Of a stretch of 9,867 nt of DNA, positions 1 to 6,853 are shown in pieces. Position 1 is the stretch's first letter; every line of letters starts with the position of its first letter. The translations under genes and the position numbers were made by a program. The notes under the pieces were generated by a model that was not told the origin of the DNA, did no database searches, and worked only from the letters and a program-made list of their open reading frames with translations. This DNA comes from Clostridia bacterium (GTDB lineage Bacteria; Bacillota; Clostridia; DUPQ01), in the NCBI GenBank assembly GCA_030592085.1, contig JAUUZV010000080.1, positions 1 to 9,867 on the forward strand. The letters run 5' to 3'.

Positions 1-1092
1 CACTATCAAAAACAATTAACTATAACTAGATATTCAAATGTTATAAGTGTTATACCTTCAAAAAAATCTTATCATGAACAAAAAAAAATATTTGATGAAG
101 TTGTTCACAAAGTTGCTAGACGATTTGTAGCTTCCTTACATGGGAAAGAGGTCTATGTGCCACTTAGCGGAGGAATGGATTCTCGGTTTATTATATTATT
201 ATTAAAAAAAATGAACTATCAGAAAGTAACTTGTTTCTCATATGGAAATACTCTATTTGGAGAGGGAAGAATTGCTAAAAAAGTGGCTTTAGAAAATGGA
301 TATTCATTTATTAATATACCATATAAACGAAACCTATGGAAAAGGTTATTTATTGATTCTTTTCACGAACCTTATATGATTTATGGTTCTAATTTATCTT
401 ACATGCCTCATTTAATGGATTATTTTGCAGCTTTAAAACTTAAAGGAAGAGATGTTATAATCGTGCCTGGCCATATTGGATCAATTGCAGGGTCATATGT
501 TTTACCAAAGTATACTAAACAAGATGTTATTAATAAAATAATCAATAAATATATGTTTTTTTATAAACATAATGACAAAAAAATATATAACCATCTTTAT
601 AATCGAGTAACACCATATTTTGATAATCTATCAGATGATTCCACGGTTTTTGAGAAAAACGAAAGCTATGACCAAGTTGCATATGAGTTGTATCGCTCAA
701 ATCATATATTTAGAGCACTTAAGCCGTATGACTTTCATAAATTAATTTGGAGAATTCCCATGATGGATAGCGATATTATTTCATTTATGAATAACTTACC
801 TTTAGAAGATAAAGGTAAAGAAAAAGTTTTTTTAGGTAGATATATTACTGATAGATTACAATGTAAAATTCCATATAAGAAACAACCTAAAACATTTATT
901 ACAAAAGTATTAAGAAATATAACTGACAGACGGTACTCATGTATAAAAATATCTGAATTGAAGAAATTTTCTAAGGAAAATGTTTACTTGCCACCTATTA
1001 ATCAGTTAGTATATAGAGTATATCGGAATTTTTTAACATATATTACACTTAAAACAGAAAAAATTATAGAAAGATATATAGATGAGTTGTAA
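1..1092 (+). CDS. Asparagine-synthase-like ATP-pyrophosphatase (5' end outside window)
   Basis: The frame is open from base 1 with no convincing start, so the gene begins upstream and only its last 363 codons are seen. The PP-loop motif SGGMDS lies at visible residues 56-61. In asparagine synthetases this loop binds ATP and adenylates the carboxylate to be amidated. Further on, a stretch around WRIPMMDSDIISFMNNLP followed by K-rich residues and KIPYKKQP parallels the family's R-x-P-x-x-D and C-terminal Lys region. The match is loose: the Glu usually two residues before that Arg is not obvious. Whether a glutaminase domain precedes it cannot be seen. It overlaps the next gene, a glycosyltransferase, by 11 bases, which suggests amidation or amide-bond formation on a surface sugar or its precursor rather than free asparagine synthesis. 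Family assignment is fairly sure; substrate is inference. Confidence 0.8.
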   Translation, partial: HYQKQLTITRYSNVISVIPSKKSYHEQKKIFDEVVHKVARRFVASLHGKEVYVPLSGGMDSRFIILLLKKMNYQKVTCFSYGNTLFGEGRIAKKVALENGYSFINIPYKRNLWKRLFIDSFHEPYMIYGSNLSYMPHLMDYFAALKLKGRDVIIVPGHIGSIAGSYVLPKYTKQDVINKIINKYMFFYKHNDKKIYNHLYNRVTPYFDNLSDDSTVFEKNESYDQVAYELYRSNHIFRALKPYDFHKLIWRIPMMDSDIISFMNNLPLEDKGKEKVFLGRYITDRLQCKIPYKKQPKTFITKVLRNITDRRYSCIKISELKKFSKENVYLPPINQLVYRVYRNFLTYITLKTEKIIERYIDEL

Positions 1093-2191
1093 GGTTTGCC
1101 ATATAAGTATTGTTCATAAACGAAATGATATCCGCATTTTTCATAAAGAGTGTGTTTCTTTAGCAAAAATAGGATACGAAGTGACATATTTATCAACAGG
1201 GCAACATGACATAATTGAAAAAGGAGTTCATCTCCTTGGTTTTTTACAAGGAATAAATGCTAGTAGAATAAAACGTATGTTATTTTATGATCGAATGATT
1301 ATAAAAAAAGCGGCATCACTAAATGCTGAAATTTATCATATTCACGATTTAGAATTATTTAGATATGCAAAGTACTTGAAAAAAAATAAAGCAAAAATCA
1401 TATATGATTCCCATGAAAATACACCTATGCAAATGTATGAAAAAGAGTGGGTTCCTATTTTTTTACGACCACTATTAGCAAAAATTGTTGATCGTATTGA
1501 GAGAAGAAATATTCGTTACTGCGAATTAGTGATTGCAGTTGCAAAAAGTACATTTAATCGATTTTCAAAATATATTGATAATGTTGTTCAAGTTGAAAAC
1601 CTACCAATTAAAGATGAGTTTAAAAATATTCTTATTGATTATAACTCTAAGATGATTAATAAACAATTCTGTTATACTGGTGCGATTTGGAAAGAGAGAG
1701 GACTCTTTAATACATGTTTTTCAATGGAAGCAATTAAAGATAGTCAACTAATAATTGCAGGACGAATTGACATTGAAAATCTTGATATGTTTTTAAAAAC
1801 AGTGCCAGAAAATGTTAGTTATGTTGGGTATCTTTCTAGAAAAGATACACTTAAAATATATGAAAATAGTTTTTGTGGATTATGTTTATTTGAAGATTAT
1901 CCTAATAATAAGATTGACCCACCAACAAAGATATTTGAATATATGGCTGCTGGTATTCCAGTTATTTGTTCAAATTTTGATAGTATGGAAGAAGTGGTCT
2001 TAAAGTATAATTGTGGAATTAGTGTAGACCCTCATGATAAACAAGCAATAATAGACATTATGATTTATTTAATTAACAATCAAGAAAAAGCTAAAATAAT
2101 GGGGCAAAATGGTAAAAAAGCAATTGAAGATAAACTTAACTGGGAAACACATCAAAAAGTTTTACTAGATGCATATAGGAGATTAAAATGA
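1082..2191 (+). CDS. Glycosyltransferase, GT4-like (GT-B fold)
   Basis: A 369-residue protein of normal GT4 length with two Rossmann-like halves. The N-terminal half holds the acceptor-side signatures IYHIHDLELFRYA and IIYDSHE (about residues 80-112). The C-terminal nucleotide-sugar domain has VSYVGYLSRKDTLKIYENS and KIFEYMAAGIPVICSN, with Glu286 matching the second Glu of the usual E-x7-E donor motif. The first Glu is not at the standard spacing (position 278 is Ile), so donor contacts may differ. No signal peptide or membrane segment is seen; it probably acts at the cytoplasmic membrane face, transferring a sugar from a nucleotide donor to a glycan intermediate. The ATG lies inside the end of the asparagine-synthase-like gene with only a weak Shine-Dalgarno, so translation is likely coupled. 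It overlaps the downstream gene by 4 bases. Donor and acceptor cannot be told from sequence. Confidence 0.85.
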   Translation: MSCKVCHISIVHKRNDIRIFHKECVSLAKIGYEVTYLSTGQHDIIEKGVHLLGFLQGINASRIKRMLFYDRMIIKKAASLNAEIYHIHDLELFRYAKYLKKNKAKIIYDSHENTPMQMYEKEWVPIFLRPLLAKIVDRIERRNIRYCELVIAVAKSTFNRFSKYIDNVVQVENLPIKDEFKNILIDYNSKMINKQFCYTGAIWKERGLFNTCFSMEAIKDSQLIIAGRIDIENLDMFLKTVPENVSYVGYLSRKDTLKIYENSFCGLCLFEDYPNNKIDPPTKIFEYMAAGIPVICSNFDSMEEVVLKYNCGISVDPHDKQAIIDIMIYLINNQEKAKIMGQNGKKAIEDKLNWETHQKVLLDAYRRLK

Positions 2192-4299
2192 TTAGAAATT
2201 ACATGGATAACGTTACAGATGCAAGCCCATTAAAATATAGTGAATTAGAAGTTTCCTATGATTTCTTATTTACTGATTCATTAGGTAAATGTTATCAAGG
2301 TGAAAACTTCTTACTAAAGGCTGCTACAAAAGGAATATGGACAATTAAAATTATACTAGGAGAACCTTGTAAAAAAGGAGATGGTTTTTTTGTTTATTTA
2401 CTAAATGGAAGTTTAGCCCATGAACTTCAAGTTAAGAATGATCTAGCTGCAAACTATATTACATGCAAAAGTGATATGGATGTTGAATTTATTCACAATG
2501 TACCAGGATTTTCAAATATATGCCGTGTTTTTTTAAAAGAAGAGACAAGCAAAGGACAGCAAATTTTAATAACAATTTCACAAGCAAATAGTTATTTTAC
2601 AGCTGGGAAAAGTTATTTCTTTATTGAATATTTTAATCATGAAATTAATCAACCTCTACCAATTAAAAATACACCACTTATATTTAAAATAGTAAATCGT
2701 GATGAGCTAGGACTATTACGTGTACTAGGACCAACAGTAGCAGTTAAAAATGAAAATTATTCTATTCATGTTGGCGCATTTGATATATGTGGAAATTTAA
2801 TGGAAAATTGCTTTGATGAGGTATTAATTGATGGGAATCTTATTTCTCTAAATAAAGGAATAGCCATATTTAAAAGAAGTTTTATTGACGAAAAAGTATA
2901 TAGATTAAAGGCAGTTCATCAAGTAAGTGAAAAAATATTCTATTCAAATCCAATTGTCTGTAAAGAAAACCCTAAACAACAAATTTTTTGGGGAGATTTA
3001 CATGCACACGGTTGGGGAGATAAATCAATGCATTTAATGCATGTGAATAGTGAAAAAATTTCTCCAAAGGGTAGGCACTATCAGGCAAAAATGATTGGTA
3101 GGTTTGATTTTTGTGCAGTTGGGCCAATGTCGTTTCCACAGGTGAACCGTGAAGGAATTTGGGAAGAGTATACAAAAACTTGTTTAGAGTATGATCAAGT
3201 TGGCGAGTATATACCATTTTTATCATATGAAGCACATCCTCCAACAGGTGGAGATAGAAATATATTTTTCAAAAATTTAGATGAGCCAATACCTCCATTT
3301 TATGACATACCCATGTATGAAGTTGACGAATTATATAATAAACGTGACGATGTGTTTTTAGAGTGTCATATTGGTGGAAGAATTCCACGTTTTGAAGACA
3401 ACTTACTTCATAGAGAACGATTGTGTGAGGTTATAAGTGCTTTTGGTAATGCTGAGTGGTTACTTCATCAAACAATAAAAAATGGTTATCAACCAGCTGT
3501 ATGTGGCTGTTCAGACTTACATTATGGCTTAATGGGAGGACCAAAAACTATTGAAGAGTCTAGGGGAAGATTTTTTAGATATTTTGATAAGCGTGATAGC
3601 GCTTTTGGCACAGGTGCAATTACAGCAATAGTAACTGAAAAATTAAGTAGAGAGCATTTATGGAACGGATTAGAAAGAAGGAGTACTTACGCTACTAATG
3701 ATGATAGAATTTACATAAACTATAAAGTAAATGGAAAAATGATGGGGTCAACTATTGATGAGAGTAAACAGTATGTGATTGAAATTGAAGTATATGGAAG
3801 TGCAAAGATAAGCGAAATAACAATTGTTTGTGGTGATTATGAAGTTAAGAAGATTACACCTAATAATCTTGATTATGTTAATACTATATCATTAGAAAAC
3901 TTACCAGGTGATTATATATACGTTAAAATCTTACAAGAAAATAATGGATTTATTTTAACTTCACCAGTATATATTAGTAGTCAATTTAAAAAGTGGAATG
4001 CACAAGAAGAAATGATAATTGGGTTAAAGGAGAAACAAGCATCTAAATATTTAGATGAGGTTATTTCATACTTAACTAAAGAAGGAGATTTAGCTAAGTT
4101 TAAAGATATTACTCCAATTGATATTATTGATGAGTCAATAACTAAATGTGCCTTGTTTAATGCTTATCTAGGTAATAAGAAAGTGTCAATTAGATGGTAT
4201 TTTGAATATGAAGTACCAAGGATTCGTTTTGACTGGGGATTTACTCAAAATGGTAATCTTAACTGTGAAATTATTCATAACATAAATAATCCCGAGTAA
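2188..4299 (+). CDS. DUF3604-family PHP-like metalloprotein
   Basis: A 703-residue protein. Residues 1 to about 262 look beta-rich, perhaps Ig-like or sandwich domains, without motifs I recognise. The central part carries the DUF3604/PHP-type metal-site series: WGDLHAH (His272, His274), YEAH (Glu348, His350), ECHIGGR (His394) and GCSDLHYG (Asp443, His445). A family-typical tail follows: GAITAIVTEKLSREHLWNGL, YATNDDRIYINYKVNG (Thr503-Arg507), then a beta-rich C-terminus. PHP-type proteins are usually metal-dependent phosphoesterases or hydrolases; no DUF3604 substrate is established to my knowledge. No signal peptide is seen, so it is probably cytoplasmic. AGGAGA at 2177-2182 sits 5 bases before the ATG, which overlaps the glycosyltransferase stop as ATGA. 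As last gene of the operon it may modify or recycle a glycan intermediate (inference). Its final codons form the terminator stem. Confidence 0.8.
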   Translation: MIRNYMDNVTDASPLKYSELEVSYDFLFTDSLGKCYQGENFLLKAATKGIWTIKIILGEPCKKGDGFFVYLLNGSLAHELQVKNDLAANYITCKSDMDVEFIHNVPGFSNICRVFLKEETSKGQQILITISQANSYFTAGKSYFFIEYFNHEINQPLPIKNTPLIFKIVNRDELGLLRVLGPTVAVKNENYSIHVGAFDICGNLMENCFDEVLIDGNLISLNKGIAIFKRSFIDEKVYRLKAVHQVSEKIFYSNPIVCKENPKQQIFWGDLHAHGWGDKSMHLMHVNSEKISPKGRHYQAKMIGRFDFCAVGPMSFPQVNREGIWEEYTKTCLEYDQVGEYIPFLSYEAHPPTGGDRNIFFKNLDEPIPPFYDIPMYEVDELYNKRDDVFLECHIGGRIPRFEDNLLHRERLCEVISAFGNAEWLLHQTIKNGYQPAVCGCSDLHYGLMGGPKTIEESRGRFFRYFDKRDSAFGTGAITAIVTEKLSREHLWNGLERRSTYATNDDRIYINYKVNGKMMGSTIDESKQYVIEIEVYGSAKISEITIVCGDYEVKKITPNNLDYVNTISLENLPGDYIYVKILQENNGFILTSPVYISSQFKKWNAQEEMIIGLKEKQASKYLDEVISYLTKEGDLAKFKDITPIDIIDESITKCALFNAYLGNKKVSIRWYFEYEVPRIRFDWGFTQNGNLNCEIIHNINNPE

Positions 4300-4311
4300 C
4301 TCGGGATTATT
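4285..4311. terminator. Hairpin terminator with the stop codon as its loop, shared by convergent genes
   Basis: AATAATCCCGAG (4285-4296) and CTCGGGATTATT (4300-4311) form a perfect 12-bp stem. The 3-base loop, 4297-4299, is exactly the TAA stop of the DUF3604-type gene. The stem has a GC core and AT-rich ends; a T-rich run follows on the plus strand, and AT-rich sequence follows on the minus strand. It lies between that gene and the convergent MFS gene ending at 4337, so it can act in both directions. Confidence 0.85.
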
Positions 4312-4336
4312 AATTTATTTATTAAGTAATTATATT

Positions 4337-5581
4337 TTACTCAGCAATAACAGCTTTTCCTGTATCTTTTGGTAATGTTATAAAGACAAAGAATCCAGCA
4401 ATAAACAATGGAATAATAGCTAATATTGAGTATCTAGCATTTCCAGTTAGTGTAGTTGTTAATGCCATTATAGCAGGTCCAACTATTGCAGCAAATTTGC
4501 CAAACACATTATAGAAACCAAAGAATTCATTTGAGTTTTTCTTAGGAATAATTTTTGCATAGTATGAACGACTTAATGCTTGAATACCACCTTGTGCTGA
4601 TCCTATCATTGCGCCTAAGATGAATATGTGCCAAACTGATGAGATGAAAAAGGCTGAAATACATGCGATTATATATGTAATTATTCCAACAATAATCATT
4701 GTTCGTGCTGAATATTTTTTAGCCAAATTTCCATAGATAATAGCACATGGAAAGGCAATAATTTGAATGATTAATAAAATACCAAGCAACGTGAACATGT
4801 CAAGTGAGTCAGTCCCTAATATTGAAGTTGCATAGGGGACAACCATTTTAATGATTGTATCAACCCCTTCTATATAAATAAAATATGAAATTAAGAAAAC
4901 AAAAACGACTTTATGTTGTTTAATATTTCTAAAAGTAGTTAATAAACGTTTGAAACTTTGAAGAACAGGTTTTGGTTCTGATTCAATATAATGTTTTTGT
5001 TTTACATGTTTTATCATTGGGATAGTTAATAGACCCCACCATAGAGCTGTAATCATAAAGCCTAACTGATAACCAATAGCTTTATCTAAACCTAAGAATA
5101 AAATAACGCCTAAACTAATTCCAAAAGGAATAACACTGGAAATATATCCGTATGCAAAACCTCTAGTAGATACTTTATCCATACGTTCATCTGAAGTAAC
5201 ATCTACTAAAAATGAATCATAAAAGATATTTGCTCCAGAAAATCCCACAACAGTTAAGATATAAAAGATAATCAGTAATTGCCACATACCACTTGAAGGT
5301 GGAACAAAAGCTAAAGATGCGGTGAAAATTATACCGACTAAGAAGAAGAATAGGAAAAACCTTTTCTTCTTATCTTTATAATCTGCAATAGTACCTAAAA
5401 TTGGGCTTAAAATAGCCACAATTATAGAAGCAATAGAATTGAAATATCCTAGATTCATTGTACTAACACCGTCAAACATGCCATATATAGCAGGTAATAG
5501 TGCAGTTGTAATGGCGATTGAGTATGCAGAATTACCACAATCGTACAAAATCCATGATCTTTCTTGTTTTGTTAATTTCAT
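4337..5581 (-). CDS. MFS transporter, UMF1/Atg22-like family
   Basis: A polytopic membrane protein of about 414 residues with 12 hydrophobic segments, the usual MFS layout. The N-terminal signature SWILYDCGNSAYSIAI resembles the WILYDWxNSAxxxxI opening of the UMF1/Atg22-like family, with Cys where Trp is common. ILGTIADYKDKKKRFF after the second segment matches the MFS G-x3-D-x4-KKR cytoplasmic loop. Other segments include the Gly-rich LGAMIGSAQGGIQALSRSYYAKIIP, also typical of the family. Fungal Atg22 exports amino acids from the vacuole; substrates of bacterial members are not settled. I start at the ATG at 5581 because it puts MKLTKQERSW directly before the conserved motif, 10 bases after GGGGG. 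An ATG at 5587 and a TTG at 5590 are alternatives. It is monocistronic, convergent with the glycan operon and divergent from the phospholipase-family gene. Confidence 0.88.
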   Translation of the reverse strand: MKLTKQERSWILYDCGNSAYSIAITTALLPAIYGMFDGVSTMNLGYFNSIASIIVAILSPILGTIADYKDKKKRFFLFFFLVGIIFTASLAFVPPSSGMWQLLIIFYILTVVGFSGANIFYDSFLVDVTSDERMDKVSTRGFAYGYISSVIPFGISLGVILFLGLDKAIGYQLGFMITALWWGLLTIPMIKHVKQKHYIESEPKPVLQSFKRLLTTFRNIKQHKVVFVFLISYFIYIEGVDTIIKMVVPYATSILGTDSLDMFTLLGILLIIQIIAFPCAIIYGNLAKKYSARTMIIVGIITYIIACISAFFISSVWHIFILGAMIGSAQGGIQALSRSYYAKIIPKKNSNEFFGFYNVFGKFAAIVGPAIMALTTTLTGNARYSILAIIPLFIAGFFVFITLPKDTGKAVIAE

Positions 5582-5591
5582 AAACATCAAA

Positions 5592-5596
5592 CCCCC
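5592..5596 (-). promoter_or_regulatory. G-run ribosome binding site of the MFS gene
   Basis: On the minus strand GGGGG precedes three in-frame starts: TTG at 5590, ATG at 5587 and ATG at 5581. The spacing is 4 bases to the first ATG and 10 to the second, so it does not decide between them clearly. It is an unusual G-run rather than a typical AGGAGG. Confidence 0.5.
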
Positions 5597-5603
5597 GTAT
5601 ATG

Positions 5604-5633
5604 TTAATATAAATAGTATATCATATATATGAT
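5604..5633 (+). promoter_or_regulatory. Weak candidate promoter of the phospholipase-family gene
   Basis: TTAATA (5604-5609) and TATGAT (5628-5633) are separated by 18 bases. The -10 matches 5 of 6 consensus bases, the -35 only 4 of 6. The implied transcript would start near 5640, just before the ribosome binding site at 5646. In DNA this AT-rich such matches arise easily by chance. A minus-strand TATACT at 5615-5620 could serve the MFS gene but has no good -35. Confidence 0.3.
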
Positions 5634-5634
5634 A
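5619..5634. promoter_or_regulatory. Perfect 16-bp palindrome, candidate operator
   Basis: TATCATATATATGATA reads the same on both strands and sits between the divergent MFS and phospholipase-family genes. It covers the candidate plus-strand -10 and adjoins the minus-strand one, where a repressor dimer could control both. It is entirely AT-rich apart from two G-C pairs, so chance is a real alternative. Confidence 0.35.
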
Positions 5635-5645
5635 ATTTTTTGAGT

Positions 5646-5652
5646 GAAAGGA
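5646..5652 (+). promoter_or_regulatory. Ribosome binding site deciding the 5658 start
   Basis: GAAAGGA ends 5 bases before the ATG at 5658, ideal spacing. This argues against the in-frame TTG at 5640, which lies upstream of the site and would add only six residues. Confidence 0.7.
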
Positions 5653-5657
5653 TAATT

Positions 5658-6572
5658 ATGCCAGATTTACTAACCCATACACTATTTGCAAGAAATGTTT
5701 TAGCAAGAATTGATTTTGAAGAAATTGTACAATTAATTGAAAAGAAAAAAAATCTATTTCAATTAGGTGCACAAGGACCTGATTTCTTTTTCTATTTTAA
5801 ACCTTGGTCAATGTTTAATAAAAAAGTTACATCTATTGGAAGGTTAATGCATAACTCTTATACATCCCAGTTTTTTATAGATGGATTTATGTTAATTAAA
5901 GAACAAGGAATCAATAAACAAGAAAATCTCTTTGTATATCTATTAGGATTTCTTTGTCATTATCACTTAGATAAAAAAACTCACCCTTATGTAAATTATG
6001 TTGAAAAAAATGGAATATGGGATTTTAATGGTGGTGTTCATGAATTTTCTCATTATAATCTTGAATATACAATGGACATTCGTTTATGGGAAAAATACGA
6101 AAATCAAAGGGCGCTAGATATTGATGAATCACTTTTAATAAAAACAGATGATTTTGATATAACTGTTACATCATATATAAAAAGCTATGTTTTAAAATAT
6201 TTAAAGACACCTGTATCTAGAAAAAATATTCATAAATCATATAAAAACATGGTATCTATTTTGCATCTTTTATATGATCCAAATTATCAAAAAAAACTAT
6301 TGAGGAAAATTCCTGCTCCTAGAAAGTTTTACACTGAGAATCCATTTAGCGGATTTGATGTTTTAAATAATAATCACAAAGCATGGCATTACTTAGATGA
6401 AAAAGAAGTTCGAACTGATAGTGTAGAAGAATTGATGAATTTTGCAGCAAGTGAATGCCTTGTATTAATTACAAAATTGTATAATTATTTACTTAAAGAT
6501 GAGCAAATAGATATAAAAAAAATAATTCCTGATGTTAGTTATAACACTAATAGAACAGTGATTATACCATAG
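5658..6572 (+). CDS. Zinc-dependent phospholipase C family protein
   Basis: A 304-residue protein starting MPDLLTHTLFA, the standard opening of the zinc-dependent phospholipase C (PF00882-type) family. Likely metal ligands appear in order: His7, Asp42 in GAQGPDFFFY, His65 in RLMHNSY, His101/His103/Asp105 and His109 in LCHYHLDKKTHPY, and His128/Glu129/His132 in GGVHEFSHYNLE. This all-helical fold binds zinc and in secreted members hydrolyses phospholipid head groups. Here no signal peptide is present, so it should be cytoplasmic and its substrate is unknown; many Firmicutes have such intracellular members. The start follows from a Shine-Dalgarno at 5646-5652. The gene stands alone: divergent from the MFS transporter and separated from the thiamine operon by that operon's own promoter. 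A hairpin covers its stop codon. Family is clear; calling it a true phospholipase is not warranted. Confidence 0.82.
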   Translation: MPDLLTHTLFARNVLARIDFEEIVQLIEKKKNLFQLGAQGPDFFFYFKPWSMFNKKVTSIGRLMHNSYTSQFFIDGFMLIKEQGINKQENLFVYLLGFLCHYHLDKKTHPYVNYVEKNGIWDFNGGVHEFSHYNLEYTMDIRLWEKYENQRALDIDESLLIKTDDFDITVTSYIKSYVLKYLKTPVSRKNIHKSYKNMVSILHLLYDPNYQKKLLRKIPAPRKFYTENPFSGFDVLNNNHKAWHYLDEKEVRTDSVEELMNFAASECLVLITKLYNYLLKDEQIDIKKIIPDVSYNTNRTVIIP

Positions 6573-6588
6573 GGAAAATGGGTATAAT
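6561..6588 (+). terminator. Imperfect hairpin over the stop codon, possible terminator
   Basis: ATTATACC (6561-6568) pairs with GGTATAAT (6581-6588). Two more A-T pairs form inside it, with one bulged G and a loop of about 7 bases. The TAG stop at 6570-6572 is at the stem-loop junction. The stem is AT-rich and no clean T run follows, so termination would be weak. Confidence 0.4.
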
Positions 6589-6608
6589 TAATATGTTATT
6601 ACAAAAAT

Positions 6609-6637
6609 TTGACTTTTTTAATGAATAGGTCTATAGT
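6609..6637 (+). promoter_or_regulatory. Sigma-A type promoter of the thi operon
   Basis: TTGACT (6609-6614) and TATAGT (6632-6637) each match 5 of 6 consensus bases and are exactly 17 bases apart. Transcription should begin near 6644, about 13 bases before the riboswitch aptamer. Position, spacing and context agree, making this the best promoter in the window. Confidence 0.8.
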
Positions 6638-6656
6638 AGTAACAACTTAAATAACG

Positions 6657-6743
6657 ACATTCATGTGGGAGCCTAAGATATGGCTGAGAGGAAGAAACTT
6701 CGACCACTACACCTGATCTGGATAATGCCAGCGTAGGAAATGA
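6657..6743 (+). promoter_or_regulatory. TPP riboswitch aptamer (THI box)
   Basis: The conserved THI-box blocks are present in order. GTGGGAGCC begins at 6665, GGCTGAGA is at 6682-6689, CACCTGATCTGG at 6710-6721, and GCCAGCGTAGGAA at 6727-6739. P1 can form from CATT (6658-6661) and AATG (6739-6742). AGCC/GGCT (6670-6673, 6682-6685) closes P3, and GAAG/CTTC is a short variable stem. CTGG (6718-6721) with CCAG (6728-6731) is the conserved pyrophosphate-side stem. CTGAGA contacts the pyrimidine ring in known TPP riboswitches. It lies between a good promoter and a hairpin terminator upstream of thiXYZ, so TPP should shut the operon off. Confidence 0.95.
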
Positions 6744-6760
6744 TAGTTAATAGTATCGAC

Positions 6761-6793
6761 TAGTCATCCTCTATCAGGTGACTATTTCTTTTT
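6761..6793 (+). terminator. Riboswitch-controlled intrinsic terminator
   Basis: TAGTCA (6761-6766) pairs with TGACTA (6779-6784). Inside, CC (6768-6769) pairs with GG (6777-6778) past one bulged T, leaving a 7-base loop. TTTCTTTTT (6785-6793) follows at once. Two alternative partners for its 3' arm exist upstream: ATCAGGTG (6773-6780) is a perfect complement of CACCTGAT (6710-6717) in the aptamer, and ACTATT (6781-6786) complements AATAGT (6749-6754). Either pairing would prevent termination. Confidence 0.85.
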
Positions 6794-6842
6794 ATCCACG
6801 TGAATAAAGTTAAATATTTGATTAATTCTATTATTGAGTGAA

Positions 6843-6848
6843 AGAGGA
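6843..6848 (+). promoter_or_regulatory. Ribosome binding site deciding the TTG start of thiX
   Basis: AGAGGA ends 5 bases before the TTG at 6854 but only 2 before the TTG at 6851. No ATG lies nearby in this frame, so a TTG start at 6854 is preferred. Confidence 0.65.
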
Positions 6849-6853
6849 TTTTG

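Noticed and set aside
1812..2003. Out-of-frame plus-strand frame within the glycosyltransferase gene
   Set aside because: Hydrophobic, low-complexity translation in another frame of a gene whose own motifs are clear here; no independent start signal.
2972..3244. Minus-strand reading frame of 90 codons inside the DUF3604-type gene
   Set aside because: It lies antisense over the conserved metal-site region, shows no recognisable motif and has no good ribosome binding site; it is a shadow of the real gene.
5640..6850. Identical TTGAGTGAAAG upstream of two genes (5640-5650 and 6834-6844)
   Set aside because: An 11-base match over two Shine-Dalgarno regions in AT-rich DNA; the flanks differ, so a repeat or shared regulatory site is not supported.
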